From Arthrobacter sp. B6 (GTDB taxonomy: Bacteria; Actinomycetota; Actinomycetes; Actinomycetales; Micrococcaceae): 64,000 bases of DNA. Positions 24,473 through 33,550 of the stretch are shown in pieces. How positions within the stretch are numbered: position 1 is the first letter of the stretch; every line of letters begins with the position of its first letter. Location: positions 1,110,141-1,174,140 of the forward strand of contig NZ_KV467169.1 in assembly GCF_001663775.1 (NCBI RefSeq), written 5' to 3'. A program made the translations under genes and the position numbers. The notes beneath the pieces were generated by a model. It searched no databases, was not told the DNA's origin, and saw only the letters and a list, made by a program, of their open reading frames with translations.

Positions 24473-25837
24473 ATGTCTTCATCGCCCCGCTCGGGCCTGC
24501 TCTCGAGCCTCACCAAGCTCTCCACCGCCCGCACCGCCCGCGCCTCCAGCTGGGACCAGACCGGCCGGAACCGCGACAACTGGATCGTCATGCCCGGCGA
24601 GGAACGCGTCCTGGCGGACATCGAGGGCCCGGGCTCCATCACGCACATCTGGATGACCCAGTCGTGCCGGATCCAGCCGGGCCCCGGCCAGATCTCCCCC
24701 GAACTGGTGGGCGTCCCGATGCTGGAAATCCACAACGCCCTCGGCGTCAGCTGGGAAGTGGTGGACCCGGACTACTACCGGAAGATTGTCATCAGGATGT
24801 ACTGGGATGACCAGGAGACCCCCAGCGTGATCGCTCCGCTGGGTGACTTCTTCGGCCTGCTGAACTCGCTGTCCGGCTCCTACGATTCCCTGCCGCTCTC
24901 CGTCTCGGCCAAGGAAGGGGAACTGAACACCTTCGGCGGCAGCGCGGCGTTCAACAGCTACTTCGAGATGCCCTTCAACTCACGGGCCCGGATCACGGTC
25001 GAAAACCAGAACGACATCCCCTACCTGCAGTACTTCTACATCGACTACGAGCTCTTCACCGAGCCGCTGCCGGAGGACACCGCCTACTTCCACGCCCACT
25101 GGCGCCGGCAGAAGCCCAACGCCGGCTGGGGCCCGGACCTGCAGACCAACAGCATCGAGGTGGCCATTCCCAACCTCACCGGCGAGGACAACTACGTGGT
25201 CCTGGAGACCGAGGGCCAGGGCCACTACGTGGGCTGCAACCTGGCCGTCCGCCACTTCCAGGGCTCCTGGTGGGGCGAAGGCGATGACATGATCTTCATT
25301 GACGACGACACCTGGCCGCCCAGCCTGCACGGCACCGGCATGGAGGACTACTTCGGCCATGCCTGGGGCATGCAGCACAACGCCTTCCTGATGAACGGCA
25401 CCATGGTCCACGAGGAAAACGTGCCGGGCTTCCACCACAGCTACCGCTTCCACCTGACCGATCCCATCCGCTTCCAAAAGCGCATCAAGGTCACGTTCGA
25501 GCACGGCCATGCCAACCACCTGTCCGATGACTGGTCTTCCACTGCCTACTGGTACCAGACCCTCCCCTCTCCCCTGCTGGATATCGACGCCGTGGAGGAC
25601 CGTCTGCCGCTGCGGCCCCGCGACCAGGTGGAGGAGCGCCCGCTGCCGGAACTGACCCCGGCCCAGCAGGCCGCCCGCGACGCCTCCGCCGAACGGATGC
25701 GGCAGTTCACCGACGCGCGGGACGCCGTCCGGAACGAACGCCGGGCGGAAATCGACCAGTGGGAGAAGGCCAACGCCGAGCAGGCCCGGGAGGTCCGGCA
25801 GCGGTTCCTGGCCGCCAACAGCGTCCCCGTCAGTTAA
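24473..25837 (+). CDS. GH172 (DUF2961) glycoside hydrolase, difructose dianhydride or fructan type
   Basis: The 454-residue protein matches the DUF2961/GH172 family: GPGSITHIWMT near the N-terminus, the central ALGVSWEVVDPD and FFIxYE-like block YFYIDYELF, then WWGEGDDMIFIDDDTWPPSL and HGTGMEDYFGHAWGMQ. The Glu in WWGEGD and the Glu in TGMEDY are the likely catalytic pair by family analogy. Known members include a bifidobacterial difructose dianhydride I synthase/hydrolase and alpha-D-arabinofuranosidases. The adjoining GH32 gene and sugar importer argue for a fructose substrate. There is no signal peptide, so it acts in the cytoplasm. The C-terminal 70 residues are a charged, Ala/Arg/Glu-rich helix. 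Confidence 0.9.
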   Translation: MSSSPRSGLLSSLTKLSTARTARASSWDQTGRNRDNWIVMPGEERVLADIEGPGSITHIWMTQSCRIQPGPGQISPELVGVPMLEIHNALGVSWEVVDPDYYRKIVIRMYWDDQETPSVIAPLGDFFGLLNSLSGSYDSLPLSVSAKEGELNTFGGSAAFNSYFEMPFNSRARITVENQNDIPYLQYFYIDYELFTEPLPEDTAYFHAHWRRQKPNAGWGPDLQTNSIEVAIPNLTGEDNYVVLETEGQGHYVGCNLAVRHFQGSWWGEGDDMIFIDDDTWPPSLHGTGMEDYFGHAWGMQHNAFLMNGTMVHEENVPGFHHSYRFHLTDPIRFQKRIKVTFEHGHANHLSDDWSSTAYWYQTLPSPLLDIDAVEDRLPLRPRDQVEERPLPELTPAQQAARDASAERMRQFTDARDAVRNERRAEIDQWEKANAEQAREVRQRFLAANSVPVS

Positions 25838-25880
25838 CCCTGTCAGTTAACCCACCCGAGCTACCCACAAAAGGATCAGC

Positions 25881-27227
25881 ATGAACGCGCAGGAACCCCG
25901 CCCCGCCTTCCACTTCACCGCCGCCGAAGGATGGATCAACGATCCCCTCGGCGTCACCTGGAAGGACGGCCAGTACCACCTCTTCTACCAGTACGTCCCG
26001 GGCCGCACCACGTGGGCCGCCAACTGCCACTGGGGCCACGCCACCTCCCCGGACATGATCGCCTGGACGGAGCAGGGCGTTGCCGTGGCACCCGGAGACG
26101 GGGACGACGGCGTCTGGTCGGGTTCCATCGTCACCGGCACCGATGGCGGCGCCACCATGTTCTACACCTCGGTCACCGAACCGGACATCGGCATCGGGAC
26201 CGTCAGGACCGCTACGCCCGATGACGCCTCCTGGAACTCGTGGACCAAGGGCCCGAAGCTGATGACGGCCCCGGACCTTGGCGTGGTGGCTTACCGGGAT
26301 CCGTTCGTCTTCCGTGACGGCGGCCAGTGGCGGATGTTTGTCGGCGCCGGGCTGGACGGCGGAACCGCGGCGGCGGTTTCCTACAGCTCCCCGGACCTCT
26401 CAGAGTGGACCCTGGACGGCATTGCCGCGCAGAGGGCGGGGACGGAAACAGATCCGGTGTGGACCGGAACCATGTGGGAATGCCCGCAGCTGTTTGAGAT
26501 TGACGGCTCGCACGTGTTGGTGACCTCCATCTGGGAGGACGACGTCCTGCACTACGTGGCGTACGGTGTGGGCAGCTACTCCGACGGCAGGTTCACCGCA
26601 CGCTCCTGGGGGCAGCTCAGCTACGGCAAGAGCTACTACGCACCGTCCTTCTTCCGGGACAAGGACGGGACGCCGTCGCTGATTTTCTGGGTCAGGGGCG
26701 TCGTCAGCCCCGAGGGGAAGTGGGCCAGCGCCCTGAGCGTGCCGCACACGCTGACGCTCGACGGCGACACCCTGGTGGCTGCCCCGCACGCCGACCTCGA
26801 GGGCTACTCCGGCCCCGGCCGCCTGGAGCAGGTGGGCGCTGCGGTTTTCGAGGCAGTGCTCGACGGCGGCGCGGACCTCCGGTGCACGGTTAGCGCCGGG
26901 ACGGTCATCAGCCTGTCCACCCTGGAGGGGTCCCTGGCCACCCTCCGGCATGATGGCGACGGGATCGAAGTCACGGCCGCCGGGAGCACCGACTTCACCG
27001 ACGTCTTCTTCCCGGCCGGTGAGGGATCCGAACTGCGGGTCATCATTGACGCCGGCGTGCTGGAAATCTCCTGCCGCCAGGGGATCATGGCGGTCCCCGT
27101 GCCCATCGTGGACGTGCCCCTGAAGCTGACGGTAACTGCCGCCATCGGAACGCCCATGCTCCGCACCGTGGCCAACCCGGCCGGAACCGGAGCGATTGAA
27201 GATCGGTTCCTCTTGAGTTCGACTTGA
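25881..27227 (+). CDS. GH32 beta-fructosidase (intracellular), locus 2
   Basis: The 448-residue protein has the GH32 propeller and C-terminal sandwich. The nucleophile motif is GWINDPLG, with Leu in place of the usual Asn after Pro, an uncommon variant. The stabiliser is in YRDPFVF and the acid/base Glu in MWECPQLF. It is only distantly similar to the GH32 at 2959, so the two loci probably handle different fructan linkages. It follows GH172 by 43 bases with AAAAGGATCAGC as ribosome binding site and ends the operon. Confidence 0.93.
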   Translation: MNAQEPRPAFHFTAAEGWINDPLGVTWKDGQYHLFYQYVPGRTTWAANCHWGHATSPDMIAWTEQGVAVAPGDGDDGVWSGSIVTGTDGGATMFYTSVTEPDIGIGTVRTATPDDASWNSWTKGPKLMTAPDLGVVAYRDPFVFRDGGQWRMFVGAGLDGGTAAAVSYSSPDLSEWTLDGIAAQRAGTETDPVWTGTMWECPQLFEIDGSHVLVTSIWEDDVLHYVAYGVGSYSDGRFTARSWGQLSYGKSYYAPSFFRDKDGTPSLIFWVRGVVSPEGKWASALSVPHTLTLDGDTLVAAPHADLEGYSGPGRLEQVGAAVFEAVLDGGADLRCTVSAGTVISLSTLEGSLATLRHDGDGIEVTAAGSTDFTDVFFPAGEGSELRVIIDAGVLEISCRQGIMAVPVPIVDVPLKLTVTAAIGTPMLRTVANPAGTGAIEDRFLLSST

Positions 27228-27261
27228 GTTCGTCTTGAGCGCCCCGCCATAGAATCTAGGT

Positions 27262-28014
27262 ATGGACATTGCCGTTGCAGGGGGAACCGGAATTGTTGGC
27301 CGCCATGTGGTCCGCATCGCAAAGGAACGCGGTCATAACGTCAAGAGCCTGAGCAGGCGGGAGGGCGTGGATCTGGTCAAGGGCACGGGCGTGGGCGCAG
27401 CTTTGAAGGGCGTGGACACGGTGATCGACGTGGCCGGTCTCCAGTCCATCCATACGAAGAAGTCCACCGACTTCTTCATGGCCAGCACCGAAAACCTGCA
27501 GCAGCACGGCAAGGCGGCCGGCGTCAAGCACCATGTGGTGCTCTCCATTGTGGGCGTGGATAAGGCGCCTGCCGGACTCTATGCGGGGAAGCAGGCTCAG
27601 GAAGAGGCCGTCCGCCACGGGGACCTGCCCTGGACCATCCTGCGGGCCACCCAGTTCCACGAATTCGTGGAGCAGGTCCTGGGCCGGACGGCCGTTGGGC
27701 CCGCGGTCCTCGTTCCCAAGTTCAGGACCCAGCCCATCGCCGCGGCCGAAGTGGCAGAGGCCCTGGTGGATGCGGCGGAGGCAGGCCCGCAGGGGTTTCT
27801 TCCGGATCTGGGCGGCCCCCGCGCCGAGCGGCTCAAGGACCTGGTGGAGAAGTACCTCCGAAAGAAGGGGAAGAAAGGACCTGTCCTGGAAATCACGGCT
27901 CCGGGAGTCCTGTGGAAAGCGATGCGCAGCGGCGCCCTGCTCCCGGCGGCGGGTGCCGCCGTCGGACGCCAGACCTTTGACGAGTGGCTGGACGCCCAGC
28001 GCAACGGGGGCTAG
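27262..28014 (+). CDS. NAD(P)-binding NmrA-like reductase
   Basis: The 250-residue protein begins with a Rossmann nucleotide-binding motif (IAVAGGTGIVGRHVV). The later blocks VVLSIVGVD, GLYAGKQAQEEAVR and PWTILRATQFHEFV are typical of atypical short-chain dehydrogenases of the NmrA/TMR group. Its substrate is unknown. It stands on its own promoter, since the GH32 stop is 34 bases upstream, and its stop codon overlaps that of the convergent CPBP gene. Confidence 0.85.
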   Translation: MDIAVAGGTGIVGRHVVRIAKERGHNVKSLSRREGVDLVKGTGVGAALKGVDTVIDVAGLQSIHTKKSTDFFMASTENLQQHGKAAGVKHHVVLSIVGVDKAPAGLYAGKQAQEEAVRHGDLPWTILRATQFHEFVEQVLGRTAVGPAVLVPKFRTQPIAAAEVAEALVDAAEAGPQGFLPDLGGPRAERLKDLVEKYLRKKGKKGPVLEITAPGVLWKAMRSGALLPAAGAAVGRQTFDEWLDAQRNGG

Positions 28015-28940
28015 GAGCCGGCCGACTGGGGCGAGGACCCGGGGATGCCCGCGGGGCGCGGACCCTGTGTCAGGGTTTCAGCCCCGTATTTCTTCAGCAC
28101 GAAGACGGCGATGGCCCACGGGAGGACGCCGGAGGCCACCTGCGCCATGTAGTTTCCTGACGACAGCACCAGGTAGGACACTACCCAGTTGTAGAAGCCG
28201 TGCAGGATGATGATCCAGAACAGGCTGCCGGTGTTGTTGTAGATCCAGGTCAGCACGATCGTCCAGCCAACCACACCGAACGTGAGGCCCAGGATGATGG
28301 CTATCGCCAGGGGGACTGTGAGCTGGCCGGCAAGGTAGGGCATGAGCAAGTTCGAGGGCAGGTGCCAGAGGCCCCAGGCGATGCCCAGGATCCAGCTGGC
28401 TTTCTCCGCCATGTGGTGCCGCTGCAGTTCAGGCAGCGCATAGCCACGCCATCCCACTTCCTCGGCCAGGCCGGTGAAGATCACCAGGTGCACCAGGAAA
28501 GGCAGTGCCAAGGCAAGCGGCACCAACGGGGCATAGTTCAGGTGGAAACCGCCGAGCAGGAATCCCACCGCGACGCTCGCCACAGCGAGGGCAACCGGGA
28601 TAGCCAGGATAATTGCGATCCAGCGCGCCGGTATCCGCGCCTTGACCATCCGGGAGAACAGTTCCCGGATACCCTCCCTGCCCTGGACCAGCGCGATGAC
28701 AATGATGCCGGCCAGGGTGGGGCCGAATGAGAAGGAGACGAGCAGGAACACCCAGGCGAATCCGGGGTCCATGGTCCCTTGGATGATGTCCTGGAAGTGG
28801 AGCAGGTTCGCCTCGTTGGTGAGGGATTCTCCGCGGCCGGAGGCGAACAGGTACGCCGGGATCTGGATGGACCAGGTGATGGCATACGCCAGGACAAAGA
28901 ACAACGGCAATTGAAGCCTGCGAACTGCTGTGGATGCCAT
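28011..28940 (-). CDS. CPBP-family intramembrane metalloprotease
   Basis: The 309-residue membrane protein has about eight helices and the conserved CPBP (Abi/CAAX-like) motifs: EEVGWRGYALPELQ with the catalytic Glu-Glu and Arg, WGLWHLPSN with a His, and ILHGFYNW with the last His. The start at 28940 gives the normal family start; the open frame upstream is not family-like and overlaps the RNA element at 29040. Family members process prenylated or bacteriocin-related peptides; the substrate here is unknown. Confidence 0.87.
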   Translation of the reverse strand: MASTAVRRLQLPLFFVLAYAITWSIQIPAYLFASGRGESLTNEANLLHFQDIIQGTMDPGFAWVFLLVSFSFGPTLAGIIVIALVQGREGIRELFSRMVKARIPARWIAIILAIPVALAVASVAVGFLLGGFHLNYAPLVPLALALPFLVHLVIFTGLAEEVGWRGYALPELQRHHMAEKASWILGIAWGLWHLPSNLLMPYLAGQLTVPLAIAIILGLTFGVVGWTIVLTWIYNNTGSLFWIIILHGFYNWVVSYLVLSSGNYMAQVASGVLPWAIAVFVLKKYGAETLTQGPRPAGIPGSSPQSAGS

Positions 28941-29039
28941 GCCGGGTACCTCCGCGCGCGTTCGGAACACCTGAAATTTTACGCCTGATGCCGTGCGACG
29001 TCCGGTTCCGGTTTGGACGAGGGGCCCCGCGCTGGTGAA

Positions 29040-29250
29040 ACTTGGAACTTCTTGATTGATTCTTGAGCGTTCCTGCGGCGAGCCTTGAGCCTGGCCGTGC
29101 ACAGTAGTTCGCGTAAGGCCCCTCGCGCTGAGTCCACGGGATGCCAAACTGGGTAAGCTACCCGTGGTGCAAGGGCCTTTTGCCGGGGACACCCGGCGGT
29201 CTCGTTGCTTGGCGGTGTCATCACGGTGGCACCGCCAGGCACGACCTCCT
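29040..29250 (+). ncRNA. Candidate structured RNA element, copy 1
   Basis: This intergenic stretch is homologous over its whole length to 36938-37144. Stems visible here: GGAAC/GTTCC (29044/29069), AAGGCCC/GGGCCTT (29115/29173) enclosing CCACGGG/CCCGTGG (29134/29161), GCCGGG/CCCGGC (29182/29192) and a 12-bp hairpin CTTGGCGGTGTC/GGCACCGCCAGG (29208/29228). In the other copy the second, fourth and fifth stems show compensatory changes (for example AAAGCCC/GGGCTTT and GTCGG/CCGAC). The block ends in GACCTCCT, complementary to a ribosome binding site. It lies upstream of the small membrane gene at 29299. It matches no riboswitch consensus I know. Confidence 0.65.
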
Positions 29251-29298
29251 TCCCGCCGCCTGAATGATAATTTGCGGTCCACGGGATAGCATCAGGCC

Positions 29299-29607
29299 AT
29301 GGATACCCACCGAATTGGAAAGCCAGTCAATTGGCCCTGGTCCGGAGTCTGGCCCTGGGTCATCGGCATCGTCCTTGTTGTTGTCATCGCCGTGCCCATG
29401 GTGACGTCCCGCGTGGGCCGCTGCGTCGACTTCGCGGACAGCACCGGGCAGCCAAGCTATTGCGTCACCGGCCCTGCCCTGGGGGTCGAAGCCACGTGGG
29501 CCGTCGGCATCCTGGCCACGTTGTTGGTGGTGTTCCTTGCCTACGGCCTGGTGCGTGCCACGCGTGCCACACGCGCCCGCAGCCATCGGCAGGACGTGGA
29601 CGCCTGA
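29299..29607 (+). CDS. Small membrane protein with two helices, unknown function
   Basis: The 102-residue protein has two membrane helices (WPWVIGIVLVVVIAVPMV and the one starting TWAVGILATLLVVFLAYGLV), an outer loop with two Cys (RCVDF and SYCVTG) that could form a disulfide, and a basic C-terminal tail. The start lies 48 bases after the RNA element at 29040-29250, which is therefore probably its 5' leader. I do not recognise the family. Confidence 0.65.
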   Translation: MDTHRIGKPVNWPWSGVWPWVIGIVLVVVIAVPMVTSRVGRCVDFADSTGQPSYCVTGPALGVEATWAVGILATLLVVFLAYGLVRATRATRARSHRQDVDA

Positions 29608-29638
29608 GCAGCATCCCGACCAGCCGGCCAAACACTCC

Positions 29639-32188
29639 CTACCGCAGGTAGTACCCTGCGACGTCCGCCAGGAAGTGCGTGGCTCCGCCGGACCGGTTGA
29701 ACAGCGCCACCTTCCCGTCAGCGCCCACCGGCACGGTCACCGAGTTGGGCACGATCTGCCCGGCGTTGAAGTTCACGTTGGACGCGTTCGGGCGTCCCGT
29801 CCCGGAGGCGTACGCGGTGGCGAAGCCGAAGGACTGGGCGTCCGCCACCGTCATGTTGAAGACCACAGCGGACACGCCCGCCGGGATTCCTTTCGCCCCC
29901 GCGGCCTGGAACGATACGGACGAGTCCGCGCCGACGCCCGGGGTGTTCCGGGTGTCCAGGAACCGGTTCGGGGCCACCGGCTGGAAAGTACCCGGGACCG
30001 ACGGCGTCCCGGGCAGGTAGTAGCCGGAGACGTCCGCCAGCAGATGTGTCGGTGCTGAGGAGCGGTTGAACAGGGTGATTTTGCCGTCAGCGCCCACCGG
30101 CACGGTCACCGAGTTCGGCACGATCTGGCCGCGGGTGAAGTTCACGCTCGACGCGTTCGGCCGATCCGTTCCTGACGGGTACGCCGTCACAAAGCCGAAG
30201 GATTGAGCCTCCGCAACGGTGAGGTTGAACACCACGGCCGACACGTTGGAGGGGATGCCCTTCTGCCCTGCCACCCGGAACGACACTGAGGAATCCGGAC
30301 CCACCGCGTCGCCGGCCCGCGTGTCCAGGAAGCGTTCGGGTGCCGTTGGCATGAACGCTCCCGCCGTCGAAGGGGCTGTGGGGACGAAATATCCGGAGAC
30401 GTCGGCCAGCAGGTGGGCCGCACCGAAGGACCGGTTGAACAAGGACACCCTGCCGTCGGCGCCCAGGGGAACGGTGACGGCGTTGGCCACGATCTGCCCG
30501 GCGGAAAAGTTGACGTTGGAGGCGTTCGGCCGGGCCGTCCCGGAGGGGTAGGCCGTCACAAAGCCGAAGGACTTCGCGTCCGCCACCGTCAGGTTGAACA
30601 CCACCGCGGAGGCGTTCGCCGGGACGCCGTTGACGCCGGCCACCTGGAAGGACACCGACGCGTCCCCCGCCACCGGGGATCCGGACCGGGTGTCGAGGGC
30701 GCGGAAGGGCGCCGTGGATTTGAAGACGCCCGGGACTGCGTTTGGGTCAGGCTCCACCACAAAGTTGAGGGCCGCTGTGGCGTCGACCAGGCCTGCGCCG
30801 CAACCGCCAATGCATCCGGCCGGCAGCGGCCGGGCCGTGTCTTTCAGCCGTTGCTCCGCCGCGGCGGGACTGTAGGAGGGGCCCATCTGGGCCATGAGGA
30901 GTGCGGTGACGCCGGACACGTGCGGCGCGGCCATGGACGTGCCCTGGAGGTAGGCATATCCGCCGCCTTCCGGCGTCGTCATTCCGTCGTTGTAGGTGGA
31001 CAGGATGCCGTCGCCCATGTCGGGGCCCATGTCCCCGCCGGGGGCGGCCACGTCGATGGCGGAGCCGTAGTTGGAATACGGCGCGCGTGCGCCCTTCCGA
31101 GTGCTGGCGGCAACGGCGATGACGTTCTGGCAGTTGGCGGGGCTCAGGTCCGCGGCGGGGCGGTTGGAGTTGCCGGCCGCGACCACCACCGCGGCGCCGG
31201 CGCTGTTGGCGAAGTTAATGGCCTGCTGATACGTGTTGGAGCACGCCACCACCCCGCCCAGGCTCAGGTTGATGACGCGGGCGCGGTTGGTGTTCACCGG
31301 GGCGCCCGGCACGGTTCCGCCGGCGGCCCAGATGATCGAGTCCGTCACGTCGGAGGAGTACCCGCCGCACGGTCCCAGTGCTCGCAGCGGGAGGATTTTC
31401 GCTTTGGGGGCCACGCCGGTCATCACGTTGTTGCCGTTGTCGGCAACGGCGGCGATGGTGCCCGCCACGTGAGTGCCGTGCCAGGAGGAGGGACCCACCA
31501 CCGTGCCAGTTCCGCACTCGTCGGCGGACGCCCAGTCGCCTTCGTCCCTGGGGTTGGCGTCCCGGCCGCCGCCGTCGCGGGCGTTCGAGGCGTCGGAGAT
31601 CATGTCATACCCGGGCAGCACGTTCGCGTCGAGGTCCATGTGGCTGGTGATTCCGGTGTCCACCACGGCCACCACCACGCCCTGCCCGCGGTTCACTTCC
31701 CAGGCGCCGGGCGCGCGGATCCCGCCGGCTTCCTCCCACAGGCCCCATTGCAGCGGGTACCCGCCGTTGTCAGGTTCGGCAGCCGCGTGCATGATGGTGT
31801 CCGGTTCGGCGTACTCCACGTCCGGGTCCGCCCGGAGGGTAGCCAGGAAGGTTGCGGCCTCGGCGGCGGGGAGCGCGCGGTCAGTCTTGAGGATGCGTGC
31901 GCCGGTGGCGGTAGCGCGCACGTCCCGGGCGGGAACGCCCAGCTTCTTCGCGGCTTCAGCCGCTGCCCTGCCTGCAGCGGCCGAGGCCGGCCCGGCCTTT
32001 TCCTTGACCCGCACAATGAACTGGTCGGTTGGCTCAGCCGCGGCAGCAGGAAGCGCGGGCGCGGTGTGGGGCGGAAGTCCGACAGCGTCCGCCTGGGCCG
32101 GGACCGCCGCCACTCCCCCGGTGGCCAGGACGGCTGCCACAGCAATTTTTGTGGCTTTTGCCAGCAGGGCGCGCGGGGTTCCAAGCAT
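29639..32188 (-). CDS. Secreted S8 subtilisin-like serine protease with three C-terminal repeats
   Basis: The 849-residue protein has a Sec signal peptide (to about residue 34), an inhibitor I9-type propeptide (FIVRVKEKAG through VEYAEPD), then the S8 domain with the catalytic Asp in AVVDTGI (about 178), His in HGTHVAGT (about 240) and Ser in GTSMAAPHVSG (about 418). The last 365 residues are three repeats of about 121 residues, each with the pattern F-LDTR, SVSFxVAGxxGIP, AVVFNLTVA, SFGFVTAYPSG, RPNASxVNF and LLADVSGYY. The repeats probably bind the cell wall or a carbohydrate. No sortase motif is present. It is on its own transcript and should act outside the cell. Confidence 0.94.
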   Translation of the reverse strand: MLGTPRALLAKATKIAVAAVLATGGVAAVPAQADAVGLPPHTAPALPAAAAEPTDQFIVRVKEKAGPASAAAGRAAAEAAKKLGVPARDVRATATGARILKTDRALPAAEAATFLATLRADPDVEYAEPDTIMHAAAEPDNGGYPLQWGLWEEAGGIRAPGAWEVNRGQGVVVAVVDTGITSHMDLDANVLPGYDMISDASNARDGGGRDANPRDEGDWASADECGTGTVVGPSSWHGTHVAGTIAAVADNGNNVMTGVAPKAKILPLRALGPCGGYSSDVTDSIIWAAGGTVPGAPVNTNRARVINLSLGGVVACSNTYQQAINFANSAGAAVVVAAGNSNRPAADLSPANCQNVIAVAASTRKGARAPYSNYGSAIDVAAPGGDMGPDMGDGILSTYNDGMTTPEGGGYAYLQGTSMAAPHVSGVTALLMAQMGPSYSPAAAEQRLKDTARPLPAGCIGGCGAGLVDATAALNFVVEPDPNAVPGVFKSTAPFRALDTRSGSPVAGDASVSFQVAGVNGVPANASAVVFNLTVADAKSFGFVTAYPSGTARPNASNVNFSAGQIVANAVTVPLGADGRVSLFNRSFGAAHLLADVSGYFVPTAPSTAGAFMPTAPERFLDTRAGDAVGPDSSVSFRVAGQKGIPSNVSAVVFNLTVAEAQSFGFVTAYPSGTDRPNASSVNFTRGQIVPNSVTVPVGADGKITLFNRSSAPTHLLADVSGYYLPGTPSVPGTFQPVAPNRFLDTRNTPGVGADSSVSFQAAGAKGIPAGVSAVVFNMTVADAQSFGFATAYASGTGRPNASNVNFNAGQIVPNSVTVPVGADGKVALFNRSGGATHFLADVAGYYLR

Positions 32189-32269
32189 GTGAGGGCATCC
32201 TCTGAGACGGGCGTCCGCCGCAGGAGCGGCGGTACGCAGGCAGCCGGGGATCCCAGCCGACCCCCGCGC

Positions 32270-33550
32270 TTAGTTTAGCCGGGGGCCGGGGACAGAAGGG
32301 AATGTCTTCCCGTCAGCCGGCGTCACCTCCTGGAGCAAACGGGCCTCGATGGCGTCGGCCGCGGCGGGCGCACCTCCAGCTGCGGCATAGCCTGCCGCCA
32401 CCCGTTTTGCTCCTTCCCCCATGGCCATTGCGGCCTTCACCGCTGCCCGGAGCCGCCCGGGCGTGAGCCTGCCGTGCGGCAGCCTGGTGCCGGACCTGCT
32501 GACTTCCACCCGGCGGGCCACCTCCAATTGGTCGCGTCCGAACGGGACCACGCACACCGGCACGCCGCTGGCCAGCGCCTTCTGGGTGCCGCCCATTCCG
32601 CCGTGGGTCACAGCTACGGCGGCACGGCCCAGCAGTGCACCGTGGGGGATGAACTCCCTGACGGTGGCATTGGCCGGGACCTGCAGCCCTTCAGGGACGC
32701 CTGCCGGCATGGTGGCGACGACGTGCACCGGCTCGTTCCTGAACGCCTCCAGTGCGGTACGGACCAGGTCGCCGTCGTCCTGGAACTCCGACGACGTGGT
32801 GACCAGGACAATGGGCCGCTCTATCGCTTCGATCCACTCCGCACCATCGTAGGGAGGCTCCCAGGTCGAGGCGCCGATCATGACCACGTCCGACCCCCAG
32901 TCAGTGGCGGCGTACTCGAAGGGCTTGGCCGTGGCCACCAGCATCAGCGGAGCCTTGCGGAAGAACTCGTCCGCCGACGCCACGGAGTGCAGCCCAAGGT
33001 CCGTGCGCAGCGCGTTGAGCCGCGGAAGCATCGCCTTCTCCACGGCTCCGATGACTGCCCTGCGCACAAGTGCGTCCCGGACTCTTCCCGGGAAGCCGCC
33101 CATGGGTGGCATTCCCGGGCCGAACGGAGGGGTGCCCGGGGACTCGAGGGCAGGCGTGTAGGGCGAGAACGATGCCCATGGACCGCCCCAGGACTCGGCA
33201 GCGAAGCCGGCGCCCCAGCAGTTGACGTCCATAACGACGGCGTGGGGCCGGACCTCGGCGATTGCTGCCTTCAGGTCCGGCGCGTCATAGCTGCCCCGGG
33301 CGGCGAACACGTCAGCGGCGGCCGCCAGTGCCCGCTTCGGGCCGCGGGCCATGTAGTCGTTCATCGTCACGGCCTCGATGCGGGGGTCGATGGGCTCGGC
33401 CGCCAAACCGAGGCTGCGCATCAGCGCCGTCTCGCTTCCCAGGGTGCGGACATGGACCTGGTGGCCGCGGTCCCTCAACTCGAGCAGCAGGGGTACCAGG
33501 GGAAACAGGTGCCCGCGGGCGGGCGAGGTGTAGGCAAGTATCGTGGACAT
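32270..33550 (-). CDS. MGT-type glycosyltransferase (GT1, macrolide/UGT family)
   Basis: The 426-residue protein has a GT-B fold: N-terminal YTSPARGHLFPLVPLLLEL, where the His is the catalytic base of GT1 enzymes, and the C-terminal nucleotide-sugar signature HGGMGGTQKALASGVPV...PFGRDQ. Such enzymes glycosylate macrolides, flavonoids or other small molecules, often for resistance. The start at 33550 overlaps the stop of the TetR gene (TGATG), so the regulator and the transferase form one operon and an efflux-free detoxification role is plausible. Confidence 0.9.
   Translation of the reverse strand: MSTILAYTSPARGHLFPLVPLLLELRDRGHQVHVRTLGSETALMRSLGLAAEPIDPRIEAVTMNDYMARGPKRALAAAADVFAARGSYDAPDLKAAIAEVRPHAVVMDVNCWGAGFAAESWGGPWASFSPYTPALESPGTPPFGPGMPPMGGFPGRVRDALVRRAVIGAVEKAMLPRLNALRTDLGLHSVASADEFFRKAPLMLVATAKPFEYAATDWGSDVVMIGASTWEPPYDGAEWIEAIERPIVLVTTSSEFQDDGDLVRTALEAFRNEPVHVVATMPAGVPEGLQVPANATVREFIPHGALLGRAAVAVTHGGMGGTQKALASGVPVCVVPFGRDQLEVARRVEVSRSGTRLPHGRLTPGRLRAAVKAAMAMGEGAKRVAAGYAAAGGAPAAADAIEARLLQEVTPADGKTFPSVPGPRLN

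Noticed and set aside
29040..29250. Reading the duplicated RNA element as a c-di-GMP, c-di-AMP or cobalamin riboswitch
   Set aside because: The key conserved blocks of these classes (GCAAACC with GNRA loop, the ydaO core, the B12 box) are not present, so I leave the class open.
30413..32278. Plus-strand frame of over 600 codons opposite the S8 protease
   Set aside because: The protease has signal peptide, catalytic triad and repeats; the opposite frame is low-complexity Gly/His/Arg sequence without any domain.
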